DNA of 43,695 bases, from positions 1-43,695 of the forward strand of contig JACOUQ010000023.1 of NCBI GenBank assembly GCA_016177775.1. The letters run 5' to 3'. Every line of letters begins with the position of its first letter. Position 1 is the first letter of the stretch. The DNA is from Geobacter sp. GTDB taxonomy: Bacteria; Desulfobacterota; Desulfuromonadia; Geobacterales; Geobacteraceae. The notes beneath the pieces are model-generated. The model had not been told where the DNA came from. It saw only the letters and a program-made list of their open reading frames with translations, and did no database searches. The position numbers and the translations under genes were made by a program. Below are positions 8,020 through 14,958 of this stretch, one piece after another.

Positions 8020-8499
8020 TCATCTTTCGTACAACCCCCGGAAGATTTCCCGCAATTCCCTCTGGGAAAGGCGTTCCATCAAGGGGGTATCGCAGTCATC
8101 CGTCGCTTCTCCCATATCCGCCCGAGGTTCCATTTCCAGTACGGGCTCCTCTATGGGCATCAGCCCGTCATCGGCCACATCGATTCTGAGCTTCCGGTTG
8201 TTCTCGATCCAGCGGTCGCAGTCGTCATGGGTCCCCACTTGCAATGGAACCAGCACATTCCCCCGGTTTATGCAGACAAGGCGATAGCCGCCGCCAAGCT
8301 GGTACTTGCGGCAGTTTTCGATCCGCGCCTCGCCGTTTCGGGTGCGCTTGCGACGCTCCAGACCGAGAGTCTCCTCATCACGGCACAAGGCCCTGATCAA
8401 TGTCTCGGCCCGCCGTGCTGCAATTGCCGCTTCGCCCCCGGCCCGGCGCAGACTGTCGAGGGATTTTTCAAACCTGTCGTCGCTGTGGATGATCGACAT
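8020..8499 (-). CDS. Hypothetical protein with a RelE/HigB-like stretch
   Basis: A 159-residue soluble protein. Residues about 62-102 read ENCRKYQLGGGYRLVCINRG... then VGTHDDCDRWIENN. This resembles the beta-sheet core and end of RelE/HigB-type toxins (YRL...GxxHxxCxxWI). The flanking N-terminal helix (about 1-50) and acidic C-terminal tail (about 110-159) are not typical of those toxins. No antitoxin-like gene is adjacent. It lies 29 bases after yedF and 21 bases before the transglutaminase-like gene, so it looks like a housekeeping operon member that borrows the fold. The start ATG at 8499 has only a weak purine-rich upstream site. Confidence 0.6.
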   Translation of the reverse strand: MSIIHSDDRFEKSLDSLRRAGGEAAIAARRAETLIRALCRDEETLGLERRKRTRNGEARIENCRKYQLGGGYRLVCINRGNVLVPLQVGTHDDCDRWIENNRKLRIDVADDGLMPIEEPVLEMEPRADMGEATDDCDTPLMERLSQRELREIFRGLYER

Positions 8500-8528
8500 A
8501 CCAAATCCAATTCGTGATGTTCCGGCAA

Positions 8529-9116
8529 TCAGAGTTTTATAACCAACCCGGCCTGCAGCATGCTCTCGGCGATGGTGAACATGTTGGTTACCACCCCGGC
8601 CCGCAGCTTATCCTTCTTTCCGAAGAAATCGAGGCAGATACCGCACGACATGACCTCCACGCCCCGGTTGCCAAGGGTATCCAGTGCCTCCAGCACTTCG
8701 GACCCCTCGGTGGTGAGGTGCACGCCGGTGTTGACGAACAGCATCCGATCCGGCAGCTCCGCCACATCAAGGAGGGTGATGATGAAGTTCTTCATCAGCA
8801 GCCGCCCCAGCTCCTCCGGACCTTCGCCGAGCTGGTCGGTGCCGAGCAGCATCACGGTCTTGCCTGCTTTGGCCTTTTCTACTACCGGCTGGGCAGGCGT
8901 TGCGCCAGCAGAAGAAATGGTGAGAGCAAATCCCCCCTTCACTGCCGTCTCCGCCACGATATATCCACGGTTGGTGGCAAAGCGGGTCACGTTCTCCCGT
9001 GGGGCGCCTTCGTCGAGAAGCACCTGTATCGTTTCTCTTCCAGCTTCCTCCAACGCTCGCTTGGTGGTCACCACCGGCGCCGGACAGGCCATTTTTCTGC
9101 AATCAATGGTTTTCAT
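8529..9116 (-). CDS. yedF: YedF: TusA-like plus DsrE-like sulfur/selenium protein
   Basis: A 195-residue two-domain protein. Residues 1-70 form a TusA/SirA-like domain with the CPxP-type motif ACPAPVV (Cys11), the sulfur-carrying cysteine in characterised TusA proteins. Residues 85-195 form a DsrE-like domain with a second conserved pair, SCGICLDFF. The combination defines the YedF family, which is linked by genome context to selenium metabolism. That link is correlative. I start at ATG 9116 because GAGGAG lies just upstream; a frame from 9161 has no such site. It lies downstream of the reductase/activase pair on the same strand, separated by a hairpin-forming spacer. Confidence 0.88.
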   Translation of the reverse strand: MKTIDCRKMACPAPVVTTKRALEEAGRETIQVLLDEGAPRENVTRFATNRGYIVAETAVKGGFALTISSAGATPAQPVVEKAKAGKTVMLLGTDQLGEGPEELGRLLMKNFIITLLDVAELPDRMLFVNTGVHLTTEGSEVLEALDTLGNRGVEVMSCGICLDFFGKKDKLRAGVVTNMFTIAESMLQAGLVIKL

Positions 9117-9183
9117 TCCTGATAACTCCTCGTGATTCAAAATGCTTTCACATCTAATCACTTACAAGGAACCGTGCGGACAA

Positions 9184-9229
9184 GTCAAATCGATTATTCC
9201 CATGGATTCGGGAAATCCATTGATTTGAC
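9184..9229. other. Nested hairpin between activase and yedF
   Basis: GTCAAATC (9184-9191) pairs with GATTTGAC (9222-9229). Within it ATGGATT and AATCCAT form an inner stem. Transcription on the minus strand passes through it after the activase gene and before yedF. There is no T-run, so it is more likely an mRNA-processing or attenuation element, or a protein-binding dyad, than a simple terminator. Confidence 0.5.
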
Positions 9230-9241
9230 GAATATCTCTCC

Positions 9242-9994
9242 TCATGCCGCTTCCGCCGCATAAAGCGCCGCGCCAAAGGCGCCGGTGATCTCCGGGACGG
9301 AATGAACACTGACCTGGCAGCCAAGGCTATGCTCCAGCATCTGCCGGAGACAACGGCTGTTGGCGCAGCCGCCGGCGAAAACCACCTCGCCATCCAGGGA
9401 AAAGCGCTTCGCCATTCCAGCCACCCGGCTCGCCACTGCGCTCTGGACCCCCCGGGCGATGTCGGCGCGGGCAACCCCCTTGGCGATGAGGGAGACTACC
9501 TCCGATTCGGCAAAGACCGTGCACATGCTGGAGAGCTTGACCTCCTCCCCCTCGAAGGGCAAGAGGGAGGCGAACTCCTCCAGGGTAAAGCCGAGGGCCT
9601 CGGCCATCACCTCCAGGAATTTGCCGGTGCCGGCGGCGCAGCGGTCATTCATCTCGAACTTAATGACATTCCCCGCAGGGCCAAGGGAGATGACCTTCGT
9701 GTCCTGGCCGCCGATGTCGATAACCGTGCGGCAGTCGGGAAACATTTCCCTCGATCCCCGCGCGAACGCCTTGATCTCGGTGATTGTGGGGATGTCGCCA
9801 TGCACCTCCAGGAGGTGCCTGCCGTAGCCGGTGGCCATGACCCGCGCTGCCCCCATGGACGCCAGAAGTTGCCGGCAGCGGGGGAGCGGGTCAAAGGTGG
9901 TTTCCGTGCAGACGAAGTCGACCAACCGCCCATTCTCTACCACGACCGCCTTGATGTTGCGGGAGCCGATGTCAATGCCGAGGGACCGCATCAC
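9242..9994 (-). CDS. Acyl-CoA dehydratase-type activase (BcrAD/BadFG/HgdC family)
   Basis: A 250-residue ASKHA-fold ATPase. The phosphate-binding motif LGIDIGSRNIKAVVV opens the protein. DIGGQDTKVISL and NDRCAAGTGKFLEVMA (about residues 110-145) carry the adenosine-binding and cluster-binding features. Two cysteines (in DRCAAG and SSMCTVF) are placed to hold the single [4Fe-4S] cluster shared by the dimer. Such activases use ATP to inject low-potential electrons into a partner enzyme. The partner is clearly the double-cubane protein upstream, whose stop overlaps this start as ATGA. Family assignment is firm. Confidence 0.93.
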   Translation of the reverse strand: MMRSLGIDIGSRNIKAVVVENGRLVDFVCTETTFDPLPRCRQLLASMGAARVMATGYGRHLLEVHGDIPTITEIKAFARGSREMFPDCRTVIDIGGQDTKVISLGPAGNVIKFEMNDRCAAGTGKFLEVMAEALGFTLEEFASLLPFEGEEVKLSSMCTVFAESEVVSLIAKGVARADIARGVQSAVASRVAGMAKRFSLDGEVVFAGGCANSRCLRQMLEHSLGCQVSVHSVPEITGAFGAALYAAEAA

Positions 9995-11268
9995 AGCATC
10001 TCCAGAAACGCCTCCACCCGCGTCTGCAGCTGCCCCACATCCTCCGGTGAGTAATCAGTCTCGATGGCGAGGAAGGGGATTCCCTCCTTTTCGCACGCCT
10101 GGCGCAGCTTCACCGCCTCGATGTTGTATGTGTGGCAGAACTGGAGGCAGTAGTCGATGATCCCCTGGGCGCCCGATTCGCGGTACTCTTTGATCACCTG
10201 GTCGATCCGTTCGTCGTTGGGGGTGAAGCAGGAGCAGTCGATCTTCATGTACCGCTCGGTGAGCCGCTCCAGCTGCTCATCCACCGTTTGCGAAGACTCG
10301 TCGATCAGGTCCTTGTAGTAGCGGGTGCCGATGCAGCTCTCCTCGTTGACCACGATGGCGCCGGATGATTCGATGATGTGGTGCAGCTTCCAGTTGGGGA
10401 GGGCCATGGGGGTGCCGGAGACCATGATCCGCTTGGTCGACACGGGGGCAACGCCGATATCTTCCCTGAGCCGCCCCTCCAGCTCGTCGCACAGATCGTT
10501 CACCCTGGCGATGAACCGGTTCGGCTCGTCGTAGAAGGCGATCTGCTGGATGAGGAGCATGTCCTTGCCGCTGATGGGGGAAGGGTTGTGATGGCGCAGC
10601 GAATTCAGCCTCTGCAGCGCTCTCCGTTTGCCGTTGATCAGAGTGATCGCCTCGGCTATCTCCTGCGTTCCGGTGGCATTGCCGGTGATCTTCTCGACGG
10701 CCGACTTGAAACCCTTCACCTCCTCCAGCCAGAGGGCCTTGTCCCGCGGCCCCTTTTTCTGGGGTATCTCCATGACGTGGGTCGGCACATACTGGTCCAG
10801 CAGCTCCCAGGTCTTTTTCTTGGCATCGCAGGTGGTCTCGCCGTAGACGAAATCGACCGCCTGGAAGTAGGGGCAGATCCGCCCCACCTTGAACCCGAAG
10901 GCTGATTTGACCATGGGGCAGATGTTACGGGGGAGGATTTTTTCCGCATCGGCAATGGAGCCCTGGGCGCCGCCGCAGAGTCCGACGCAAACGCCACCTG
11001 CGGCCAACACCAACTCCTCCGGCACGTAGACACAGAAGGTGCCGATCACCGGCTTTCCAGCTTCCTTGGCCGCCACCAGCTCGTGGATCCGGCCGGTGTG
11101 GATATTGGCGACGCAGTCGTCGAAATAGGCCATCCCCTGAGGGCGATTCTTCTGGCCGAGAAAGATGTTGGTGTATGCCTGGGTCAACATGGGTGGCATG
11201 TTCTTGAACCGCTCCACGTCCATTCCCAGCTTTTCCCAGAGTGCCGGATCGGATTTCACTTCAAACAT
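9991..11268 (-). CDS. Double-cubane-cluster-type anaerobic reductase (HgdB-like)
   Basis: A 425-residue member of the 2-hydroxyacyl-CoA dehydratase component D superfamily. As a single gene with its own activase it matches the double-cubane-cluster reductases. Characterised members hold an [8Fe-9S] double cluster and reduce small molecules such as acetylene with ATP-driven electrons; the natural substrate is unknown. Cysteines that could bind the cluster are at 79, 94, 98, 117, 132, 147, 312, 345, 347, 374 and 378. I start at ATG 11268 because AAGGAGGG lies six bases upstream; an earlier in-frame ATG at 11298 has none. It is divergent from a LysR gene that probably controls it. Confidence 0.9.
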   Translation of the reverse strand: MFEVKSDPALWEKLGMDVERFKNMPPMLTQAYTNIFLGQKNRPQGMAYFDDCVANIHTGRIHELVAAKEAGKPVIGTFCVYVPEELVLAAGGVCVGLCGGAQGSIADAEKILPRNICPMVKSAFGFKVGRICPYFQAVDFVYGETTCDAKKKTWELLDQYVPTHVMEIPQKKGPRDKALWLEEVKGFKSAVEKITGNATGTQEIAEAITLINGKRRALQRLNSLRHHNPSPISGKDMLLIQQIAFYDEPNRFIARVNDLCDELEGRLREDIGVAPVSTKRIMVSGTPMALPNWKLHHIIESSGAIVVNEESCIGTRYYKDLIDESSQTVDEQLERLTERYMKIDCSCFTPNDERIDQVIKEYRESGAQGIIDYCLQFCHTYNIEAVKLRQACEKEGIPFLAIETDYSPEDVGQLQTRVEAFLEML

Positions 11269-11340
11269 GGCATACCCTCCTTGTTTGGCTGATGACATTC
11301 AATGATTTGCATGATTTAATATGCCGATAAAATACAGTTG

Positions 11341-11358
11341 TTGACGCAATCGAGTCAA
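11341..11358. promoter_or_regulatory. Dyad in the reductase/LysR divergent promoter region
   Basis: TTGAC (11341-11345) and GTCAA (11354-11358) form a perfect inverted repeat with an 8-base spacer. It lies in the 145-bp AT-rich gap between the divergent reductase and LysR genes. This is where a LysR-type regulator normally binds to control itself and its target. The dyad is seen directly; its use by this LysR protein is inference. Confidence 0.5.
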
Positions 11359-11413
11359 ATTGATATTTTGAATAAATCCATAACAACCATTGGAATTTTC
11401 GATAGGAGCCACC

Positions 11414-12310
11414 ATGAACCTGAAACAGCTGGAAGTCTTTCTTGCTGTGGCCGAGAGCAGGAGTTTTTCCAAGGGGGCCGAAGCAACCTTTCTCACCCAG
11501 TCAACGGTCAGCCAGCATATTTCGGCACTGGAGGGAGAACTCGGGGTGAGGCTCTTCGACCGGACCAGCAAGGGAGCGCTTCTCACCCCCGCCGGCGAGG
11601 TGCTGCTGAAACAGTCCCGGCAGGTCATGGGAGAATTGCACGGGATTCACCGGGCCCTTGCCCGCTTCAAGGGGGTCGAGGAAGCCGAGCTCTCCGTCGG
11701 GGCAAGCAATATACCGGGCAATTACATGATTCCCGCAGCCCTGCCGGTTCTTGTTTCGCGGTTTCCTGGACTCTCAGTCACCGTCCTCGAAGGGGACAGT
11801 CACGACATTCTGGAGCGAATCAGCCGCAGGGAAGTGGAAGTGGGGATCGTGGGGAGCCGCTTCGAGGGGGAGGGTTTCGACTTCTCTCCCGTGGGAAAGG
11901 ACGAGATCAGGCTGATTGCAGGAATAAACCACCCTTGGAGCACGCGGGGAGAGATTGGCTTGGAGGAGTTGCTGCCGGAACCGTTCATCATGCGGGAAGG
12001 GGGGTCGGGAACCGGTAAAACCGTCAGCGATGCAATCATCAGGGCCGGCATCAACCCCCAGAAGCTCAAGATCCGGGCTTGCCTGGGGAGCAACGAGGCG
12101 GTCAAGCACGCTGTTGCCGCTGGCGTGGGGGTTTCGTTCATCTCCGAGATGTCGGTCCGCAGGGAGATCGAGCGAGGTGAACTGGCAGAAGTACGGGTAA
12201 AGGAACTCTCCATTGAGCGGCAGTTCTATCTGGCCAGCCTGCGCGACCGCGAGCTCTCGCCGGCTGCCGGAGCCTTTTCCGATTTGATGCGCGAGCTCTA
12301 CCCCGTTTGA
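11414..12310 (+). CDS. LysR-family regulator, selenium-metabolism-associated type
   Basis: A 298-residue transcription regulator. Residues 1-60 form the winged helix-turn-helix (MNLKQLEVFLAVAESRSFSK, then STVSQHISALEGELGVRLFDR). Residues about 90-295 form the periplasmic-binding-protein-like effector domain. I start at ATG 11414, six bases after AGGAG; a frame opening at 11390 would begin upstream of that site. The gene is divergent from the double-cubane reductase, activase and yedF genes and faces a clear dyad. This resembles the arrangement of the LysR proteins named for association with selenium genes. The effector is unknown. Confidence 0.88.
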   Translation: MNLKQLEVFLAVAESRSFSKGAEATFLTQSTVSQHISALEGELGVRLFDRTSKGALLTPAGEVLLKQSRQVMGELHGIHRALARFKGVEEAELSVGASNIPGNYMIPAALPVLVSRFPGLSVTVLEGDSHDILERISRREVEVGIVGSRFEGEGFDFSPVGKDEIRLIAGINHPWSTRGEIGLEELLPEPFIMREGGSGTGKTVSDAIIRAGINPQKLKIRACLGSNEAVKHAVAAGVGVSFISEMSVRREIERGELAEVRVKELSIERQFYLASLRDRELSPAAGAFSDLMRELYPV

Positions 12311-12321
12311 ATCCCTTTTTT

Positions 12322-12335
12322 TTGACCTGCGTCAT
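12322..12335 (+). promoter_or_regulatory. Crp/Fnr-type operator before the YgbA-like gene
   Basis: TTGAC-CTGC-GTCAT matches nine of ten positions of the TTGAC-N4-GTCAA dyad used by Fnr/HcpR-type regulators. TTTAAT at 12356-12361 is a plausible -10 box. With a transcription start near 12368-12370, the dyad is centred at about -41, the classic class II activator position. The predicted start coincides with the ATG at 12370, so the message may be leaderless. Which regulator binds is not known. Confidence 0.5.
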
Positions 12336-12369
12336 ATCTCTTCTTGACGGCCTGGTTTAATCTCTCACC

Positions 12370-12726
12370 ATGGAACAGTTCACCAGTCAACAGATAAAGG
12401 ACATGAAGATCCTGGCCAGCTTTGTCCGGGTATACTGCAAGGCAAAGCATGCCAGCGTGGACCCCGTGTCGGTTGAGCTTCCGGAGGCCCTGGCCGCCAG
12501 CTTCCGCAAGGGGCTTTCCCTCTGCCCGAACTGCGCCGGCATGATCGCCTATGCCCTGGAGAGGCGGCGCAAGTGCCCGCTCGACCCGAAGCCCTCTTGC
12601 AAGCATTGCCGCATCCACTGTTACTCGAAGGAGTACCGGGCGAAGATCAAGGAGATCATGGGATTTTCCGGACGGCGCATGATCTTCCGGGGCAGGCTGG
12701 ACTACCTCTGGCACTATTTCTTCTGA
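12370..12726 (+). CDS. YgbA-family (nitrous-oxide-stimulated promoter) protein
   Basis: A 118-residue small cytosolic protein rich in cysteine. The pattern LCPNCAGMIAYALERRRKCP, then CKHCRIHCYSKEYRAKI and YLWHYFF at the end, is the YgbA_NO family signature. Four CxxC-type cysteine pairs suggest a metal or Fe-S site. In enterobacteria ygbA is under nitric-oxide control (NsrR); the biochemical role is not settled. The ATG at 12370 lacks a Shine-Dalgarno sequence and lies at the predicted transcription start. An alternative start is ATG 12403 (MKILASFVRVYCKAKH), which has AAGGA but too close. The ferredoxin gene follows after 57 bases. Confidence 0.85.
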   Translation: MEQFTSQQIKDMKILASFVRVYCKAKHASVDPVSVELPEALAASFRKGLSLCPNCAGMIAYALERRRKCPLDPKPSCKHCRIHCYSKEYRAKIKEIMGFSGRRMIFRGRLDYLWHYFF

Positions 12727-12783
12727 CAGACATCAACCATTGCTGAATCAGCTTGAATCACATACACATCAAGGAGTATTAAA

Positions 12784-13557
12784 ATGATTAGAAAAATTGT
12801 TCAGATTGACCAGGAAAAATGCAACGGCTGCGGACTCTGCGTCCCGTCCTGCGCCGAAGGTGCCATCAAGATAGTCAACGGCAAGGCGGTTCTTTCCGCC
12901 GACAACCTCTGTGACGGCCTCGGTGCCTGCCTCGGCGACTGCCCGATGGATGCCATTAATATTATCGAGCGCGAGGCGGACGAGTTCGACGAGTCAGCCG
13001 TTGAGCAACATCTGGAGCAGATTGGTCGGGAGCCCCACGCACCCCACGCCCCGCAGGCGCATCATGCCCACCATGGCCATCAGCACGGCCATAACCATGG
13101 ACATCACCACCACGGCGGCGGCTGCCCCGGCTCCAGGAGCATGACCATAGAGCGGCCCGTTGATAAGTCGGAAGCTGAAGCAGGTTCGCGCCAGAGCCAG
13201 CTCCGCCAGTGGCCGGTTCAGCTCCACCTGGTGCCGACTTCCGCACCCTACTTCCAGGATGCCGACATCCTCATCGCCGCCGACTGCGTGCCGTTCGCCT
13301 ACGGAGATTTCCACAAGGACTTCCTGAAGGGGAAAGCATTGGTCATCGGCTGCCCGAAGCTGGATGACAACAATTTCTACCTGGAGAAGCTGACCGAGCT
13401 CTTTCGGAACTCCTCCATCAGGAGCATAACGGTAGCGCGGATGGAAGTCCCCTGCTGCGGCGGCATCGTCATGGCGGCCCGCCAGGCCTTGGCTGCAAGC
13501 GGTAAGTCAATCCCCTTTATTGAGGTTACCATTGGCGTTGATGGCGAAATCAGGTAA
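12784..13557 (+). CDS. Two-cluster ferredoxin with a histidine-rich linker
   Basis: A 257-residue cytosolic iron-sulfur protein. Cluster one is complete, with cysteines 13, 16, 19 and 23 (CNGCGLCVPSC). Cluster two reads CDGLGACLGDCP (cysteines 43, 49, 53), with leucine where the second cysteine normally stands. It may therefore hold a three-iron cluster or use another ligand. Residues about 84-111 are a histidine-rich linker that looks able to bind metal. The C-terminal half (about 130-257) is a conserved domain with IGCPKLDD and VPCCGGIV cysteines. Relatives occur beside hybrid-cluster protein and nitrosative-stress genes; here the neighbour is the YgbA-like gene. AAGGAG lies upstream of the ATG. 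The exact electron partner is unknown. Confidence 0.85.
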   Translation: MIRKIVQIDQEKCNGCGLCVPSCAEGAIKIVNGKAVLSADNLCDGLGACLGDCPMDAINIIEREADEFDESAVEQHLEQIGREPHAPHAPQAHHAHHGHQHGHNHGHHHHGGGCPGSRSMTIERPVDKSEAEAGSRQSQLRQWPVQLHLVPTSAPYFQDADILIAADCVPFAYGDFHKDFLKGKALVIGCPKLDDNNFYLEKLTELFRNSSIRSITVARMEVPCCGGIVMAARQALAASGKSIPFIEVTIGVDGEIR

Positions 13558-13590
13558 CTGCTTACCACCCCGGCCCTTTAGGCCCTTTGA

Positions 13591-13655
13591 GTCCTCCTAA
13601 AATAGGAGGGGAGGAAGAAACTCCCCCTCCTTGGTTAGGAGGGGGTTGGGGGGTG
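13591..13655. repeat. G/C-run palindromes between ferredoxin and HD genes
   Basis: Two hairpins lie side by side. CCTCCT-AGGAGG is at 13593-13609, and CCCCCTCC-GGAGGGGG is at 13623-13645 with a 7-base loop, followed by a G-rich tail. This is the same style of C-run/G-run element found at 20443 and 31185, and is probably a dispersed repeat. It could also slow or terminate transcription from the ferredoxin gene. Confidence 0.65.
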
Positions 13656-13695
13656 GTCGAGGAAGTTGAAGTTGCTCAAATGCAAGGAGGAGAGA

Positions 13696-14190
13696 ATGGA
13701 ACACCGCATCCAACAGGTTCGCACGGCCATGGAAAACTACTTCGGCACCGACAGCCGCCGCATCAACCACGCCCTGCGCGTGACCGACCATGCCCGGCAG
13801 CTCCTCGAGAGCGAACCGGCAAACCGTGAGCTCGTCCTGGTCACCGCCCTCCTCCACGACATCGGCATTCCCGAGGCCGAACGCAAATACGGCTCCCCGG
13901 CCGGCAATCTCCAGGAGATCGAGGGGCCACCAGTGGCGCGGGAGATTCTGGAGCGCCTAGGCTACGCTGAACCCTTTATTGCCGAGGTATGCGCCATCAT
14001 CGCCTCCCACCACTCCCCCGGCGAGGTGGAGACCGACAACTTCCGCATCATCTGGGATGCCGACTGGCTGGTGAACCTGGGGGAAGAGCTCTCCTTCGAG
14101 AATGAGGCCGAACTCCGGAAGGCCATCGACCGCATCTTCATGACCGTTACCGGGAAATTTCTAGCGGAACAGATTTACCTCAAAGGATAA
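13696..14190 (+). CDS. HD-domain phosphohydrolase
   Basis: A 164-residue HD-superfamily protein. The metal motif is visible as His in NHALRVTDHA, HD in ALLHDIGIPE, a further HH pair in IIASHHSPG and Asp in IWDADWLVNL. Proteins of this size act on nucleotides or phosphate monoesters, but the substrate cannot be told. I start at ATG 13696 because AAGGAGGAGAG lies directly upstream; a frame from 13666 would contain that site. It stands alone between a repeat element and the peroxiredoxin promoter. Family call is firm. Confidence 0.85.
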   Translation: MEHRIQQVRTAMENYFGTDSRRINHALRVTDHARQLLESEPANRELVLVTALLHDIGIPEAERKYGSPAGNLQEIEGPPVAREILERLGYAEPFIAEVCAIIASHHSPGEVETDNFRIIWDADWLVNLGEELSFENEAELRKAIDRIFMTVTGKFLAEQIYLKG

Positions 14191-14214
14191 ACAAGATTAT
14201 TTTTGTCTTTTTGA

Positions 14215-14243
14215 TTGACAAGCACCTTCCGGGCTGATAATTT
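14215..14243 (+). promoter_or_regulatory. Sigma-70 promoter of the peroxiredoxin gene
   Basis: A consensus TTGACA at 14215-14220 is followed by TAATTT at 14238-14243 (17-base spacer), or by GATAAT at 14236-14241 (15-base spacer). This is one of the best promoter matches in the window, and it leaves a leader of about 35-40 bases with AAAGGAGA before the ATG at 14287. Confidence 0.6.
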
Positions 14244-14286
14244 TTTATCATCACTTTTACTTCAAACCCGGAAAGGAGATGTAACC

Positions 14287-14889
14287 ATGAGCGTCTGCAC
14301 GCTTGTCACTCAAGAAGCACCGGACTTCACCGCAGAGGCGGTGTTGCCCGATAACACCTTTGCCACCATCAAGCTCTCCAGTTATCGCAACAAATTCGTC
14401 ATACTCTTTTTCTACCCCCTGGATTTTACCTTTGTCTGCCCCTCGGAGATCCTCGCCTTCAATAAGCGGCTCGAAGAGTTCAAGACCAGGAACTGCGAGG
14501 TGATCGGCGTATCCGTTGACTCCAAGTTCACCCACCTGGCCTGGAAGAACACCACGGTTGAAAACGGTGGCATCGGCAACATCCAGTATCCGCTGGTACA
14601 GGACCTGAACAAGGAGATATCCCGCTCCTACGGCGTCCTGTTCAACGAGTCTGTCGCGCTGCGCGGCCTCTTCCTCATCGACACCAAGGGGGTCATCCGC
14701 CATGCCGTGATCAACGACCTCCCGCTCGGTCGGAGCGTCAGCGAAGCGCTCCGCATGGTTGACGCCCTGCAGTTCGTAGAAACCCACGGCGACCAGGTCT
14801 GCCCAGCCGACTGGCAGGAAGGGGCCGAAGCCATGAAGCCAACCCAGGCGGGGGTGGCTGAGTATCTGGCCGCCAAGCACGGCAAATGA
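14287..14889 (+). CDS. Typical 2-Cys peroxiredoxin (AhpC/Prx1 type)
   Basis: A 200-residue cytosolic thiol peroxidase that reduces hydrogen peroxide and organic peroxides. The peroxidatic cysteine lies in DFTFVCPSEI (about residue 50) and the resolving cysteine in GDQVCPADWQ (about residue 172). ALRGLFLIDTKGVIRH is also typical. I start at ATG 14287 because GGAAAGGAG lies just upstream and MSVCTLVTQEAPDFTA matches the family start; an open frame from 14215 begins at the -35 box. It has its own strong promoter and a hairpin terminator. The reductant is probably a thioredoxin system rather than AhpF, since no ahpF is adjacent. Confidence 0.95.
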   Translation: MSVCTLVTQEAPDFTAEAVLPDNTFATIKLSSYRNKFVILFFYPLDFTFVCPSEILAFNKRLEEFKTRNCEVIGVSVDSKFTHLAWKNTTVENGGIGNIQYPLVQDLNKEISRSYGVLFNESVALRGLFLIDTKGVIRHAVINDLPLGRSVSEALRMVDALQFVETHGDQVCPADWQEGAEAMKPTQAGVAEYLAAKHGK

Positions 14890-14913
14890 GCAATATCCGG
14901 ATAGGCTGAAAAG

Positions 14914-14943
14914 AACGGCGCAGATTCCCCTGCGCCGTTTTTG
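14914..14943 (+). terminator. Rho-independent terminator of the peroxiredoxin gene
   Basis: AACGGCGCA and TGCGCCGTT form a 9-bp stem with an 8-base loop, followed directly by a T-run (TTTTTGTT). It lies 25 bases after the stop. Confidence 0.85.
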
Positions 14944-14958
14944 TTACGGGATCTGTAT

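Noticed and set aside
9184..9229. SECIS element for selenocysteine near yedF
   Set aside because: It is not inside a coding sequence after a TGA codon, and the apical loop lacks the expected features.
13591..13655. CRISPR-like array from repeated C/G runs
   Set aside because: No regular repeat-spacer structure; it is two adjacent hairpins of a dispersed palindrome type.
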